Shown: positions 1-8,177, counted from the stretch's first letter. The stretch: DNA of 64,000 nt from DATBSK01 sp964501785 (GCA_964501785.1 CAZCUD010000001.1:248001-312000), one strand, 5' to 3'. A program made the numbers and translations. The notes: a model not told the origin generated them from the sequence alone.

Positions 1-1047
1 GAGCGCGAGCACGGTCACGGCCACGCCACGGGACACGACGGTCGACAGGTCGAACGTGATCGGGAACGTGTCGCTCGACCCGAGCGTGGCGAGCCACAGC
101 AGCAGCGCACCCACGAGGATGCCGCCGATCACGACCGCGAGGACCTGCACCAGCAGCGCGCGGGTCAGGTACCAGCGGTCGGCGCCGATCGCGCGCAGCA
201 GCGTGAGCGCGTTCGCCTTCTGCACCGTGAGGATCACGAAGAAGATGCCGACGACGAGCGTCACCACGACGAACGCGAGCGTGAGCACGATGTTGAACGA
301 CGACTGGACGCCGGCAACGCCGGGGAGCGAGTCGACCGCATCCTCGCGGCTGAGCGCGTCGACGCCCTCGACCTCGCGGTTGATGCGCTCCGCGAGGCGA
401 CTCGGGTCGACGCCGTCCTCGGGCGCGACGGCGACGATCGAAGGCGTGACGGCCACCGCGTCGGGGTTCTTCGTGCGGACCGCGTCGCCGTAGGTGTCGT
501 ACGAGACGAACAGCACGGGATCGACGCTGAACCGGCTCTCGGACGCGAGTCCGACGACGCGAATCGGGAGGTCGCCGTCGGGGCCGCGCACGCGCACCGT
601 GTCGCCGATGTCGAAGCCGCGGTCGGCGTCGATGTCGCTCGCGACGCCCTCGCCGTCGCTGCGTGGAAGCCGGCCCTCGACCAGCCGGGTCGGCTCGCCC
701 GGGCCTCCGAGCACGTAGCCGAAGAGCGCGGCGTCGAGCGTGTCCTCCGACGTGCGCAGCGTGAACGTGGACTCGCCGAGCGGCTCGGCGCGGTTGACGC
801 CCGGCACCTGCGCGGTCGCGGCCACCTGCTCGTCGGTGACCACGCTGCCCTCGAGGTTCTGGCGCGCCTCGTCGCTGTAGACGACGACGGCCGCGCTCTG
901 GTGCTCGAGCGCGCCCGAGAAGAACGAGAGCAGCGTCGAGAGGAGCGTCTGCTGGAAGAGGATCAGGAAGACGAGCAGCCCGACCGCGCCCATCAGGAGC
1001 CCGAAGCGCAGCTTGGCGCGTCGCATCTCCCGCAGGGCCAGTCGCAT
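1..1047 (-). CDS. ABC transporter permease, FtsX/MacB type (partial, C-terminus beyond window)
   Basis: I translated the minus strand from the ATG at 1047; 349 codons stay open to the window edge. The protein starts MRLALREMRRAKLRFGLL, followed by a first membrane segment (about residues 18-38), a large extracytoplasmic domain (about 40-235) and then two or more membrane segments. The segment ANALTLLRAIGADRWYL is the cytoplasmic loop typical of FtsX/MacB permeases, which work with an ATPase to export lipids or peptides or to drive mechanical work. The partner ATPase is not in the window. The start has no ribosome site but a TAAATT box ends 6 nt upstream, so the mRNA is probably leaderless. 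Substrate unknown. Confidence 0.85.
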   Translation of the reverse strand, partial: MRLALREMRRAKLRFGLLMGAVGLLVFLILFQQTLLSTLLSFFSGALEHQSAAVVVYSDEARQNLEGSVVTDEQVAATAQVPGVNRAEPLGESTFTLRTSEDTLDAALFGYVLGGPGEPTRLVEGRLPRSDGEGVASDIDADRGFDIGDTVRVRGPDGDLPIRVVGLASESRFSVDPVLFVSYDTYGDAVRTKNPDAVAVTPSIVAVAPEDGVDPSRLAERINREVEGVDALSREDAVDSLPGVAGVQSSFNIVLTLAFVVVTLVVGIFFVILTVQKANALTLLRAIGADRWYLTRALLVQVLAVVIGGILVGALLLWLATLGSSDTFPITFDLSTVVSRGVAVTVLAL

Positions 1048-1053
1048 GACGCT

Positions 1054-1059
1054 AATTTA
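1054..1059 (-). promoter_or_regulatory. Leaderless -10 box of the ABC permease
   Basis: Minus-strand TAAATT is followed by exactly 6 nt and then the ATG at 1047, the spacing of leaderless actinobacterial promoters (TANNNT, transcription starting at the A of ATG). It overlaps the near-palindrome TTAGTGCTAAA (1056-1066), which recurs before the fasciclin gene. Confidence 0.55.
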
Positions 1060-1101
1060 GCACTAACACCGGACCCAGCGCCAACCGGAACCGGCGGTCG
1101 A

Positions 1102-1132
1102 CATCATGACGGCGATGATCGTTATCATGATG
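1102..1132 (+). promoter_or_regulatory. Nested palindromes and leaderless promoter of the toxin-antitoxin pair
   Basis: Two nested inverted repeats are visible: CATCATGA (1102-1109) with TCATGATG (1125-1132), and inside it ATGAT-cgtt-ATCAT (1115-1128). The -10 box TATCAT (1123-1128) lies in the right arm, 6 nt before the GTG at 1135. Ribbon-helix-helix antitoxins usually repress their own operon by binding such palindromes over the promoter, so this is probably the autoregulatory operator. Confidence 0.6.
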
Positions 1133-1134
1133 GC

Positions 1135-1374
1135 GTGATCCGCACGCAGATCTCGATGACCGAGGAGCAAGCCGACGGTCTGCGCCGTCTCGCTGCCGCC
1201 CGTCAACGCTCCCAGGCCGCGCTGCTGCGCGAGGCGCTCGACGGTCTCCTGTGGGACGACGAGCGGACACGGCGGGTCGAGCGGGCCCGCGCCGTCGTGG
1301 CGGCCTTCCGCTCGGGCCGCTCCGACACCAGCGAGCATCACGACGAGGCGCTCGACGACGCGTTCTCGACGTGA
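1135..1374 (+). CDS. Ribbon-helix-helix antitoxin, VapB-like
   Basis: A 79-residue protein beginning VIRTQISMTEEQADGLRRLA, the beta-strand plus two-helix pattern of ribbon-helix-helix DNA-binding antitoxins; the rest is charged and probably wraps the toxin. I chose the GTG at 1135 because it sits 6 nt after a TATCAT box and just after a nested palindrome; the open frame upstream runs into the divergent permease gene. The stop overlaps the toxin start by 4 nt (GTGA), so the two are translationally coupled. Role: neutralises the PIN RNase and represses the operon. Family inferred from pattern only. Confidence 0.75.
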   Translation: MIRTQISMTEEQADGLRRLAAARQRSQAALLREALDGLLWDDERTRRVERARAVVAAFRSGRSDTSEHHDEALDDAFST

Positions 1375-1793
1375 GCGAGCCCGTCCTCGTCGACACGTCG
1401 GCGATGTACGCCGTCCTCGACGCGGACGACGCCAACCATCCCGAGGCGGCCCGCCGGTGGGATCGCCTCCTCGACGCGGTCGCCGAGGGGAGCCGCACCG
1501 GGTGCACGCACAGCTCGGTCGTCGTCGAGACGAGTGCGCTCGTGCAGCGCCGGCTGGGGATGGACGCGGTGCGCGAGCTGCACGATCGTGCGCTGCCGGT
1601 GCTGTCGGTCCACTGGGTCGACGCCGAGCTGCACGCTCGGGCGGTCAGCGCACTGCTCGCTGCCGACCGGCGCGACGTCAGCCTCGTCGACTGGACGTCG
1701 TTCGAGCTGATGCGAGCCCGGGGCATCACCGAGGTGCTGGCGTTCGACGACGACTTCGCCCGGCAGGGGTTCACGGTGTTCGGGCAGCCGTGA
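1371..1793 (+). CDS. PIN-domain ribonuclease toxin, VapC-like
   Basis: A 140-residue single PIN domain. The acidic metal-binding residues are visible: Asp8 in VLVDTSAM, Glu53 in VVVETSALV, Asp107 in SLVDWTSF and the Asp126-128 cluster in AFDDDFA. VapC toxins are Mg2+-dependent RNases that cut tRNA or rRNA when the antitoxin is lost. Start GTG 1371 overlaps the antitoxin stop; the 3' end overlaps the convergent amidase gene by 23 nt. All active-site acids are present, so the toxin looks intact. Target RNA cannot be read from the sequence. Confidence 0.82.
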   Translation: MSEPVLVDTSAMYAVLDADDANHPEAARRWDRLLDAVAEGSRTGCTHSSVVVETSALVQRRLGMDAVRELHDRALPVLSVHWVDAELHARAVSALLAADRRDVSLVDWTSFELMRARGITEVLAFDDDFARQGFTVFGQP

Positions 1794-3300
1794 CCGTCGG
1801 GGCGACCAGCGGCCAGGGGCGGTCGCGCTCCACGGCCAGCGCCACGTCGAAGAGCAGCTCGTCCGCGTGGTGGCGGGTCAGCACCTGCATGCCGACGGGG
1901 AGTCCGTCGACGGTGCCGGCGGGGATCGACACCGCAGGGTTGCCGTAGATGTTGGAGACGATGGTCAGCGCCCCCATGTTGACGAGCTCGGGGAAGCGCG
2001 CGACCGCCAGGTCGATCATGGCCGTCGGCAGCTTCGGCGCGACGACGCTCGCCAGCCGGGTGCCGAAGAGCACGCTGCGGAACGCGTAGGTCGCGGCCGG
2101 GCTGGCCTTGGCCCAGTCGATGAAGCTCTCCTCCCGGCTCGACTGCTCGGCTTCTGCGGGGAACGCCGGCCCCGGGTTCGTGGACGACACGAGGAAGTCG
2201 ACCTGCTCGAACGCCGCGGCCATGGTCTCGTTGAGCCGGACGCGCAGCCGTTCGGCCGTGGCAGCAGTGCGCAGGTTGTAGAGCGACTGCGCCATGTAGA
2301 GGCCGAGCGCGATGTCAGCCGTCATCCGCGGCGCGCACGACGGCCAGCGATCGCCGAGGTCGGCCAGCGCGGTCGACATGTTGCCCATCATCCAGTGCGC
2401 GGTGATGTTGGGCACCGGCACGTGGAGGTCGACGCGCTGCATGCCGGTCGCGGCGATCATCGCGTCGGCCGCGTCCCGCAGGCGCTCCTCGACGCCGGGG
2501 TCGAGCGGCACGCCGCCGAGCGTCGGCACCACGGCGATCCGCTTGCCCCGCAGGTCGTGGGTGCCGAGCCCGGCCTCGAAGCCGGGGTGCTTCGGCAGGC
2601 TCGTCGGATCGAACGGGTCGTAGCCGCTGCACACGTCGTACAGGCGGGCGGCGTCGCGCACCGAGCGGGCGACGTTGCCGAGCACGACCGTGTTGGGCCG
2701 GGCGTACGCGTGCGGGCTGCGGGGGATGCGCCCGAACGTGCCCTTCATGCCCAGGAGGCCGGTGTAGGCGGCGGGGATGCGGATCGATCCGCCACCGTCA
2801 CCGCCGGTCGCGAGGCTGACCAGCCCGCCGGCGACTGCGGCCGCGGATCCGCCCGACGACCCTCCGCAGGTGCGGCCGTGGCGCCACGGGTTGTGGGTGA
2901 CCCCGTGAAGCTTGGTGACGCTGACGTTGAGTCCGCCGAGCTCGCTGGCGGTCGTCATGCCGACCGGGGTCACGCCGCCGCGGGTGAAGAGCCGCTGGAT
3001 GAACGTGCTCGTGTGGGTGGCGATGCGGTCCGCGAACACGAGCGACGCCTCGGTCTGGGGCCAGCCCTCGACGACGTCGAGCTCCTTGATGCCCGTCGGC
3101 ACCCCGCCGAAGGGCTGTGAGACGTCGGCGTCACGCGCCGCGTCGCGGGCCCGGTCGGCATCGACGAACGCGAAGGCGTTCAGGCGGCTCGCCTCGATCG
3201 CGGCGAGCGTCGCGTCGAGCTCCTCGAGGGGTGAACGCTCACCGGCCCGGAACGCGTCGACGAGCGAGCACGCATCTCCCTGCCACGGCCCGTCGCCCAC
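1771..3300 (-). CDS. Amidase signature family hydrolase
   Basis: A 509-residue protein of the amidase signature family, whose members hydrolyse carboxamides with a Ser-cisSer-Lys triad. Visible: Lys72 in TGIKELDV, the glycine/serine loop CGGSSGGSAAAVAGG with the cis-Ser at 148/149, and the nucleophile Ser172 in GGGSIRIPAA. The length is normal. The frame is open further upstream but that part has no family similarity; I chose the GTG at 3300 because homology starts within a few residues and no ATG is in frame nearby. A 45-bp palindrome lies upstream (3362-3406). Substrate unknown; it could be an aryl or fatty amidase rather than GatA, since no gatB/gatC is nearby. Confidence 0.85.
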   Translation of the reverse strand: MGDGPWQGDACSLVDAFRAGERSPLEELDATLAAIEASRLNAFAFVDADRARDAARDADVSQPFGGVPTGIKELDVVEGWPQTEASLVFADRIATHTSTFIQRLFTRGGVTPVGMTTASELGGLNVSVTKLHGVTHNPWRHGRTCGGSSGGSAAAVAGGLVSLATGGDGGGSIRIPAAYTGLLGMKGTFGRIPRSPHAYARPNTVVLGNVARSVRDAARLYDVCSGYDPFDPTSLPKHPGFEAGLGTHDLRGKRIAVVPTLGGVPLDPGVEERLRDAADAMIAATGMQRVDLHVPVPNITAHWMMGNMSTALADLGDRWPSCAPRMTADIALGLYMAQSLYNLRTAATAERLRVRLNETMAAAFEQVDFLVSSTNPGPAFPAEAEQSSREESFIDWAKASPAATYAFRSVLFGTRLASVVAPKLPTAMIDLAVARFPELVNMGALTIVSNIYGNPAVSIPAGTVDGLPVGMQVLTRHHADELLFDVALAVERDRPWPLVAPTVTAARTP

Positions 3301-3361
3301 GACGAGAGCCTGACATGCCCACCCCGTTCGAGCACAACCCCGACCCGCGGTGAAGACGCTT

Positions 3362-3406
3362 CGTCGGAAGGCCGAGCGACAACCTGTGTCGTTGAGTCTT
3401 CCGACG
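3362..3406. repeat. Palindrome family A, copy 1
   Basis: CGTCGGAAG at the left pairs with CTTCCGACG at the right, and GCGACA with TGTCG inside, giving a stem of about 20 bp around a 5-nt loop. Other copies are at 18574, 40539, 44529 and 63980. It sits after the stop of the TerB/Coq4-like gene and before the amidase start, so it may act as a terminator. Confidence 0.85.
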
Positions 3407-3424
3407 CGTCGTGGACGTGGCGGG

Positions 3425-4315
3425 TCAGACCGTGGTGAGCGGGGGGATGCCGCAGTCGGCGCGGACCTGCACGAGGGGATCGTTCGCTCGCGCGAGGTGG
3501 TCGATCGCGGAGAAGTCGCACGTGCAGGCCTGGCCGCGGCGGAAGGCCTCGGCGAGCTCGTCGGCGGCGCCGGGGCGGGCGAGCGCGGCGACCTTCGGGG
3601 TGATGTCCAGCACGTCGTACTTGCCGGCCTCGTAGAGCGAGAGCGACGCGATGAGGCCCGAGAAGTGGTGGGCGAACCCGGTGGCGCTCGTGAGCATCGC
3701 CTGGAGCGCGAGCTCGCCGGGGGCGTCGGGCTCGTAGCCGGCGAGCACGTGGCTGAAGTCGTGCACGACCAGGTTGGCGTCGCCGCCACCGGGTGAGCCG
3801 GGGAAGGGGATGTTCCAGCGCCGGTAGAAGTCGAAGAACGCCCGTCCGAGGCTGCCGTCCGGGCAGTCGCCGAGCGCTTGCAGGCGTGCCAGGAGCCCGC
3901 TCGGATCGTCGTGCTCGGTGCCGGGCTCGCTGGGCGTCGGAGTGGTGAACCGGGTCCAGTCGGCCATCACCTCGGCCTGCGTGCCGACGAGCGCGTCGCG
4001 CGCGACGGCGAGGAACGGCTCGTCGACTCCGAGCGCGGCGGCGTAGGCCTCGGTGCGGTCGGCCTGCTCCGGAACACCCGGGTGGCGGCAGTACTCGACG
4101 ACGACCAGCAGGTCGACGACCCGGGTGCGGTCGCCCACGTCGACCACGGCGGCGAGCCCGGCCGGGTCGAGCGGCTCCAGGGTCGCGACGTCGACGTCCG
4201 CCCCGAAGTACCCGCGCAGCAGCGACTGCACCACCGAACGCTGCTCGGGCGTCGGCCCGTCGCCGACCAGCGCGGAGCCCAGCAGCCCCCGGGCGACCTC
4301 GACGCCGTCGCTCAT
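3425..4315 (-). CDS. TerB-like/Coq4-like fusion protein (copy 1)
   Basis: A 296-residue soluble protein. Residues 20-110 form an all-helical region with VVDLLVVVEYCRHPG, resembling TerB-type helical domains. The C-terminal half has HDFSH at 185-189 followed by 11 residues and Glu201, which is the HDxxH-x11-E metal motif of Coq4, and a tail with DPLVQVRADCGI like the Coq4 end. Coq4 acts on the quinone ring in ubiquinone synthesis, but actinobacteria usually make menaquinone, so the function here is open. A paralogue is at 17557-18534. Start ATG 4315 is 8 nt after the TfoX gene stop, suggesting an operon. Fold assignment is by eye. Confidence 0.7.
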   Translation of the reverse strand: MSDGVEVARGLLGSALVGDGPTPEQRSVVQSLLRGYFGADVDVATLEPLDPAGLAAVVDVGDRTRVVDLLVVVEYCRHPGVPEQADRTEAYAAALGVDEPFLAVARDALVGTQAEVMADWTRFTTPTPSEPGTEHDDPSGLLARLQALGDCPDGSLGRAFFDFYRRWNIPFPGSPGGGDANLVVHDFSHVLAGYEPDAPGELALQAMLTSATGFAHHFSGLIASLSLYEAGKYDVLDITPKVAALARPGAADELAEAFRRGQACTCDFSAIDHLARANDPLVQVRADCGIPPLTTV

Positions 4316-4322
4316 GCGGCAC

Positions 4323-4655
4323 TCATCGCTTCGCGGGGAGCGAGCCCGCGAACTCGAGCCCGCGGTCGATCCAGGACTCCAGCGCGTCGTCGGTGGCGAT
4401 GCCGGCGGCGTCGACGAAGACGATCCCGCGCATCGGCCGACCCGTGAAGTCCATCTCGCGCACGTGGGGCTGCGCGAGCGCGTCGTCGTACGCGTCCTTG
4501 CCGACCCGTACCATCAGCTCGTCGCCCGCGACGCCGACGCACATGTTGCCGCTGATCATGAACGCGATGCCGCCGAACATCTTCTGCTCGTGCAGGCGCG
4601 GGTCCTCGCCGAAGACCCCGCGCACGCGCTCGGCGAGCGCCTCGTCGTACGCCAT
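4323..4655 (-). CDS. TfoX N-terminal domain protein
   Basis: A 110-residue protein beginning MAYDEALAERVRGVF, with EQKMFGGIAFMISGNMCVGV, the core of the TfoX N-terminal domain. In gamma-proteobacteria the domain occurs in the competence regulator TfoX/Sxy; stand-alone forms are widespread and their role is unclear. It lies 26 nt after the amidohydrolase gene and 7 nt before the TerB/Coq4-like gene on the same strand. The ATG at 4655 starts just at the conserved region. No DNA-binding motif is seen, so I would not call it a competence regulator. Confidence 0.8.
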   Translation of the reverse strand: MAYDEALAERVRGVFGEDPRLHEQKMFGGIAFMISGNMCVGVAGDELMVRVGKDAYDDALAQPHVREMDFTGRPMRGIVFVDAAGIATDDALESWIDRGLEFAGSLPAKR

Positions 4656-4681
4656 GGTCCGCCTTGGCTTCGGGGCGACGA

Positions 4682-5977
4682 TCAGTCGCGGTCGAGGCCG
4701 GAGAGCTTGGCGAGGTCGGCGGCGCCGGTGCCGCTGGCCTTGATGCCCCGCGACTGGATGCTCACGTCCCAGTCGCCGGCGCGGGCGCGCAGCGCGCCAG
4801 CGGTGCACTCCTCACGCGGGATCACCGAGAACGGGTCGTACTGGAAGATCCGCATGGCATTGAGGTGCGTGATCTTGTCGATCGTCGCGTCGTCGAGGTT
4901 CGCCGCCTCCGCCTCGGCGAGGAACGTCTCGGGGGAGCGCGGCCACGTCGAGTCGGCGTGGGGGTAGTCGCACTCCCAGCAGACCATGTCGACGTTCATG
5001 TCGGCGAGGTTCTTGAGCCCGCTCGCGTCCTCGATGTAGCAGAGCGCGACCTGGCGGTCGAAGACCTCGCTCGGCAGGCGACCCTGCATGTCCTGACCGG
5101 TCCAGAAGCGGTGCTTGTCGTAGGTGGCGTCGATGCGCTCGCGGAAGTACGGCACCCACCCGATGCCGCCCTCGCTCAACGCCATGACGAGCTTCGGGAA
5201 CTTCTTCATCGCCGGCGACCACACGATGTCGGCCGCGGCCTGGACGATGTTGATCGGCGAGAGGGTGATGAGCACGTCCATCGGCGAGTCGGGCGCGGTC
5301 ATCACGATCTTCGACGACGACCCGATGTGACAGCACAGCACGGTGCCGAGCTCCTCGGCGGTCTTGAACATCGGGTCCCAGTAGCCGCCCGCGTCGTGGA
5401 TGCTGGGGTGCCCGAGCTCGGAGACGTTCTCGGAGAACGTCATCGCGTGACAGCCCTTCTCGGCGACGCGCTCGAGCTCGGCGGCGATGAGGTTCGGGTC
5501 CCACAGCGGGGGGATCGCGAGCGGGATGAATCGCCCCGGGTACTTCCCGCACCAGCCGTCGATGTGCCAGTCGTTGTACGCCTGGACGAGCGCGAGCGCG
5601 AGGTCGGCGTCCTGCTGGGCCGTGCGGGCGAAGAGCTGGCCGGTGAACTGGGGGAACGACGGGAAGCACATCGACCCGAGCATCCCGTTGGCGTCCATCT
5701 CCTTGATGCGCAGGTCGATGTCGTACGCGCCGGGCCGCATGTCGTCGAACGACTGCGGGTCCATCGCGTACTCCTCCTTCGGGCGGCCGGCGACGGCGTT
5801 GAGCCCGATGTTGGGCAGCTCCTGGCCGAGGAAGGCCCACACGTCGGTGCCGTCGTCCTTGCGGACCAGCTTCGGCGCCTGCTCGGCATGCTTCTTCGAC
5901 AGCCGGCCCTCGAAGAGGTCGGGCGGCTCGACGACGTGGTCGTCCACGCTCACCAGGACCAGGTCGTCGACGTTCAT
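4682..5977 (-). CDS. Amidohydrolase-related (ACMSD-like) metal hydrolase/decarboxylase, copy 1
   Basis: A 431-residue protein of the amidohydrolase-2 family (TIM barrel). It begins with the motif VSVDDHVVEPPDLF, where the usual HxH of strand 1 is DDH, as in many actinobacterial members. Further metal-site candidates are the His in LCCHIGSSS and the Asp in WECDYPHADSTWP. Members hydrolyse or decarboxylate ring-cleavage products or carboxylated aromatics. A close paralogue is at 38563-39846, sharing NIGLNAVAGRP and ALSEGGIGW-type motifs. Start ATG 5977 follows a GAGGGGG-type site. Substrate unknown. Confidence 0.82.
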   Translation of the reverse strand: MNVDDLVLVSVDDHVVEPPDLFEGRLSKKHAEQAPKLVRKDDGTDVWAFLGQELPNIGLNAVAGRPKEEYAMDPQSFDDMRPGAYDIDLRIKEMDANGMLGSMCFPSFPQFTGQLFARTAQQDADLALALVQAYNDWHIDGWCGKYPGRFIPLAIPPLWDPNLIAAELERVAEKGCHAMTFSENVSELGHPSIHDAGGYWDPMFKTAEELGTVLCCHIGSSSKIVMTAPDSPMDVLITLSPINIVQAAADIVWSPAMKKFPKLVMALSEGGIGWVPYFRERIDATYDKHRFWTGQDMQGRLPSEVFDRQVALCYIEDASGLKNLADMNVDMVCWECDYPHADSTWPRSPETFLAEAEAANLDDATIDKITHLNAMRIFQYDPFSVIPREECTAGALRARAGDWDVSIQSRGIKASGTGAADLAKLSGLDRD

Positions 5978-6091
5978 GGCATCCCCCTCGTCACCCGGAC
6001 CGCGGCGATCGGGCCGTGGCCCGGGCACAACCTACGCCGCGGCCGCGCACCCTCGACAGGCGGGACCGGGACAGGCGGGCCAGGATGGGGC

Positions 6092-7465
6092 GTGGACCGG
6101 CGGAGCGTCGCGATCGCGGGTGCCAGCGGCTTCGTGGGGCGAGCGCTCGTCGACCGGCTCGCCCCCTCGCACGACGTCGTGGCGCTCGCCCGGCGCACCC
6201 CGACGCTGCCGGGCGCGCGAGGTGTGGCCGTCGACGTCGGCGACGAGGACGCCGTTGCCGCGGCGCTGGAGGGCTGCGACGCCGCGCACTACCTCGTCCA
6301 CTCCCTCGACGTGGGCGACTTCCGTCGCCGCGATCGCGGGCTGGCTGCGGCGTTCGGGCGCGGGGCGCGCCGCGCGGGGGTCGAGCGGATCGTGTACCTC
6401 GGCGGGCTCGGCCACGACCCGTCCTCGGAGCACCTCGCCAGCCGTCAGGAGGTCGGGGTCGCGCTCGGCGAGGCGGGCGTCCCCGTGGTGGAGCTGCGGG
6501 CCGCGGTGGTGCTCGGCGCCGGGAGCATCAGCTTCGAGATGCTGCGCTACCTCACCGAGCGCCTCCCGTTCATGGTGTGCCCGCGCTGGGTGCGCACCTC
6601 GATCCAGCCGATCGCGCTGCGCGACGTGCTCGAGCACCTCGTGCGTGCGCTCGACGTCGAGCCCGGCGTCTACGAGATCGGCGGCGCCGATGTCACGACC
6701 TACCGCGACATGATCCACGCCTACGCCGACGTGCGCGAGCTGCACGGGCGGCGCATCGTCGACGTGCCCCTGCTGACGCCTCGGCTCTCGTCGTACTGGG
6801 TCGATCTCGTCACCCCGGTCGACTCGACGGTGAGCCACGCGCTCATCGACAGCCTCACCACCGAGGTCGTCGTCGTCGACGCGGCCCGGACGCAGGACGC
6901 GTTCGGCATCGAGCCGGTCGGCGTGCGTGCGGCGATCCGTGCCGCGCTCGACGACCAGGCCGACGAGATCGAGGCGAGCCTGCTCGACCGCCCGAGCGGG
7001 CTCCACGACGGCGTCTACACCGAGCGCGTCGAGGTGACCGTGCCACACGGCGGCGCGGCCGCGGTCGACGCCGACCTCGACCGGATCGGCGGCTCGTACG
7101 GCTGGTACGGCGTGGGCGGCGGGTGGCGGATGCGGGTCGCGCTCGGCCGGCTCGTGGGCGAGCGCTGGCGACTGCGCCGGCCGGTCGAGGTGACCGCCGG
7201 CGAGCCGGTCGACTGGTGGACGGTCGCCCGCCGCCGCCCCGGCGAGCTCGCGCTGCGCGGCGCGGGCTGGTTCTTCGGCGAGGGCTGGCTCGGGTTCCGG
7301 GTGGAGGGCGAGCGGCTGGTCGAGGTCGGCGCGCTGCGACCGAAGGGGTTGCCGGGGTTCCTGTACTGGAAGGTGCTGCACCCGATCCACCGATGGGCCT
7401 TCGAACGCCAGGCGCGACGCCGCCTCGATCGGGCGCGGGGCCCGCGCGGGAGGTCGGCGGGCTGA
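6092..7465 (+). CDS. NAD(P)-binding SDR-like protein with C-terminal DUF2867
   Basis: A 457-residue two-domain protein. The N-terminus has the Rossmann motif AIAGASGFVG (Gly10-Gly16) and resembles atypical short-chain dehydrogenases/NAD(P)H-binding epimerases. The C-terminal third, from about residue 310, contains GGSYGWYGVGGGWRMR and GAGWFFGEGWLGF, typical of DUF2867. The reaction is unknown. Start GTG 6092 lies right before the Rossmann strand. A strong hairpin at 7473-7495 follows. It leads a plus-strand group with fasciclin and a B12-binding regulator; proteins of this build are often found in light-responsive clusters, which is inference here. Confidence 0.8.
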   Translation: MDRRSVAIAGASGFVGRALVDRLAPSHDVVALARRTPTLPGARGVAVDVGDEDAVAAALEGCDAAHYLVHSLDVGDFRRRDRGLAAAFGRGARRAGVERIVYLGGLGHDPSSEHLASRQEVGVALGEAGVPVVELRAAVVLGAGSISFEMLRYLTERLPFMVCPRWVRTSIQPIALRDVLEHLVRALDVEPGVYEIGGADVTTYRDMIHAYADVRELHGRRIVDVPLLTPRLSSYWVDLVTPVDSTVSHALIDSLTTEVVVVDAARTQDAFGIEPVGVRAAIRAALDDQADEIEASLLDRPSGLHDGVYTERVEVTVPHGGAAAVDADLDRIGGSYGWYGVGGGWRMRVALGRLVGERWRLRRPVEVTAGEPVDWWTVARRRPGELALRGAGWFFGEGWLGFRVEGERLVEVGALRPKGLPGFLYWKVLHPIHRWAFERQARRRLDRARGPRGRSAG

Positions 7466-7472
7466 CGTCGAT

Positions 7473-7495
7473 CCCTGCCACTTGCGTGGGCAGGG
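7473..7495 (+). terminator. Hairpin after the SDR/DUF2867 gene
   Basis: CCCTGCC (7473-7479) pairs with GGCAGGG (7489-7495), and AC with GT inside, with one bulged G. The stem ends 8 nt after the stop and is followed by ATTTA. It may end the SDR transcript; the loop TTGCGT also could serve as the -35 box of the fasciclin promoter. Confidence 0.5.
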
Positions 7496-7510
7496 ATTTA
7501 GTGCTAAAAA
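7482..7510 (+). promoter_or_regulatory. Fasciclin promoter with TTTAGTGCTAAA motif
   Basis: TTGCGT (7482-7487), a 17-nt spacer and TAAAAA (7505-7510) fit -35 and -10 boxes. The near-palindrome TTTAGTGCTAAA (7497-7508) overlaps the -10 box, and AGTGCT repeats at 7500 and 7510. The same 11-bp core, TTAGTGCTAAA, overlaps the permease -10 box near 1060. It is strikingly AT-rich for this DNA and may be an operator. Confidence 0.5.
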
Positions 7511-7545
7511 GTGCTCCGTCAGCCCCCACCCCGAAGGAGACCCTC

Positions 7546-8073
7546 ATGCGCAGTCCCGCGCTCCGCACCCTCGCCGCCGGCATGGTCGCGGCCTCGCTCG
7601 TCGTCGGCACCGCCGGGCTCGCCGGCGCCGGCGAGAAGGCCAAGACCCCCAAGACCGTCGTCGCGGTCGCCAAGTCGAGCGACGACTTCTCGACCCTCGT
7701 CGAGGCGGTCGCCGCGGCGAAGCTCGTCAAGACGCTCAAGAGCGACGGTCCGTTCACCGTGTTCGCGCCGACGAACGACGCGTTCGCCGAGATCCCCGAG
7801 GCCGATCTCGAGGCGCTGCTCGCCGACCGTGAGGCGCTCGCCGACGTGCTCACGTACCACGTGATCGAGGGCAAGGTGCTCGCGGAGGACCTCCAGCCCA
7901 CCCAGACGGTGAAGACCGTCCAGGGGGAGGAGCTCACGATCGACGTCGCCGACGACGGCACGGCCACGATCACCGACGCCAACGGGAACACCGTCACGAT
8001 CACCGCGACGGACCTGGAGGCCAAGAACGGCGTCGTGCACGTGATCGACGGCGTCCTGACCCCGGCGGCCTAG
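7546..8073 (+). CDS. Secreted fasciclin (FAS1) domain protein
   Basis: A 175-residue protein with a Sec signal peptide (residues 1-28, ending AGLAGAG). One FAS1 domain follows: GPFTVFAPTNDAF is the conserved H1 motif, VLTYHVIEGKVL the YH motif, and NGVVHVIDGVL the H2 motif. FAS1 domains mediate adhesion at the cell surface (compare mycobacterial MPT70). The ATG at 7546 is preceded by GAAGGAGA, a good ribosome site. It sits between the SDR gene and the B12-binding regulator; two strong hairpins follow. No anchor is seen, so it is probably released or wall-associated. Confidence 0.93.
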   Translation: MRSPALRTLAAGMVAASLVVGTAGLAGAGEKAKTPKTVVAVAKSSDDFSTLVEAVAAAKLVKTLKSDGPFTVFAPTNDAFAEIPEADLEALLADREALADVLTYHVIEGKVLAEDLQPTQTVKTVQGEELTIDVADDGTATITDANGNTVTITATDLEAKNGVVHVIDGVLTPAA

Positions 8074-8082
8074 TCCCTCCCT

Positions 8083-8177
8083 CCGTCCGGCGGCCGCCGG
8101 ATCGGACGGGCCGACCCCCCTCGGCTCGTCTCGCTCGCGGGAGGGGGCTGCACTCGCCCTGCACGGCCCCCTCCCGC
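8083..8177 (+). terminator. Two tandem hairpins after fasciclin
   Basis: The first is CCGTCCG (8083-8089) with CGGACGG (8103-8109) around a GGCGGCCGCC core. The second has perfect 12-bp arms, GCGGGAGGGGGC (8137-8148) with GCCCCCTCCCGC (8166-8177). They separate fasciclin from the regulator gene; the rest of 8074-8265 shows nothing else. Confidence 0.65.

Noticed and set aside
1135..1793. Part of a phage-defence island
   Set aside because: Only a stand-alone vapBC-like pair is seen, with no restriction, Abi, CBASS or other defence genes nearby.
4664..7465. Very long open frame running through the amidohydrolase antisense and into the SDR gene
   Set aside because: Its first half is antisense to the amidohydrolase and has a biased Arg/Val/Gly/Asp composition typical of GC-rich shadow frames. 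Only the part from 6092 shows a real protein family.
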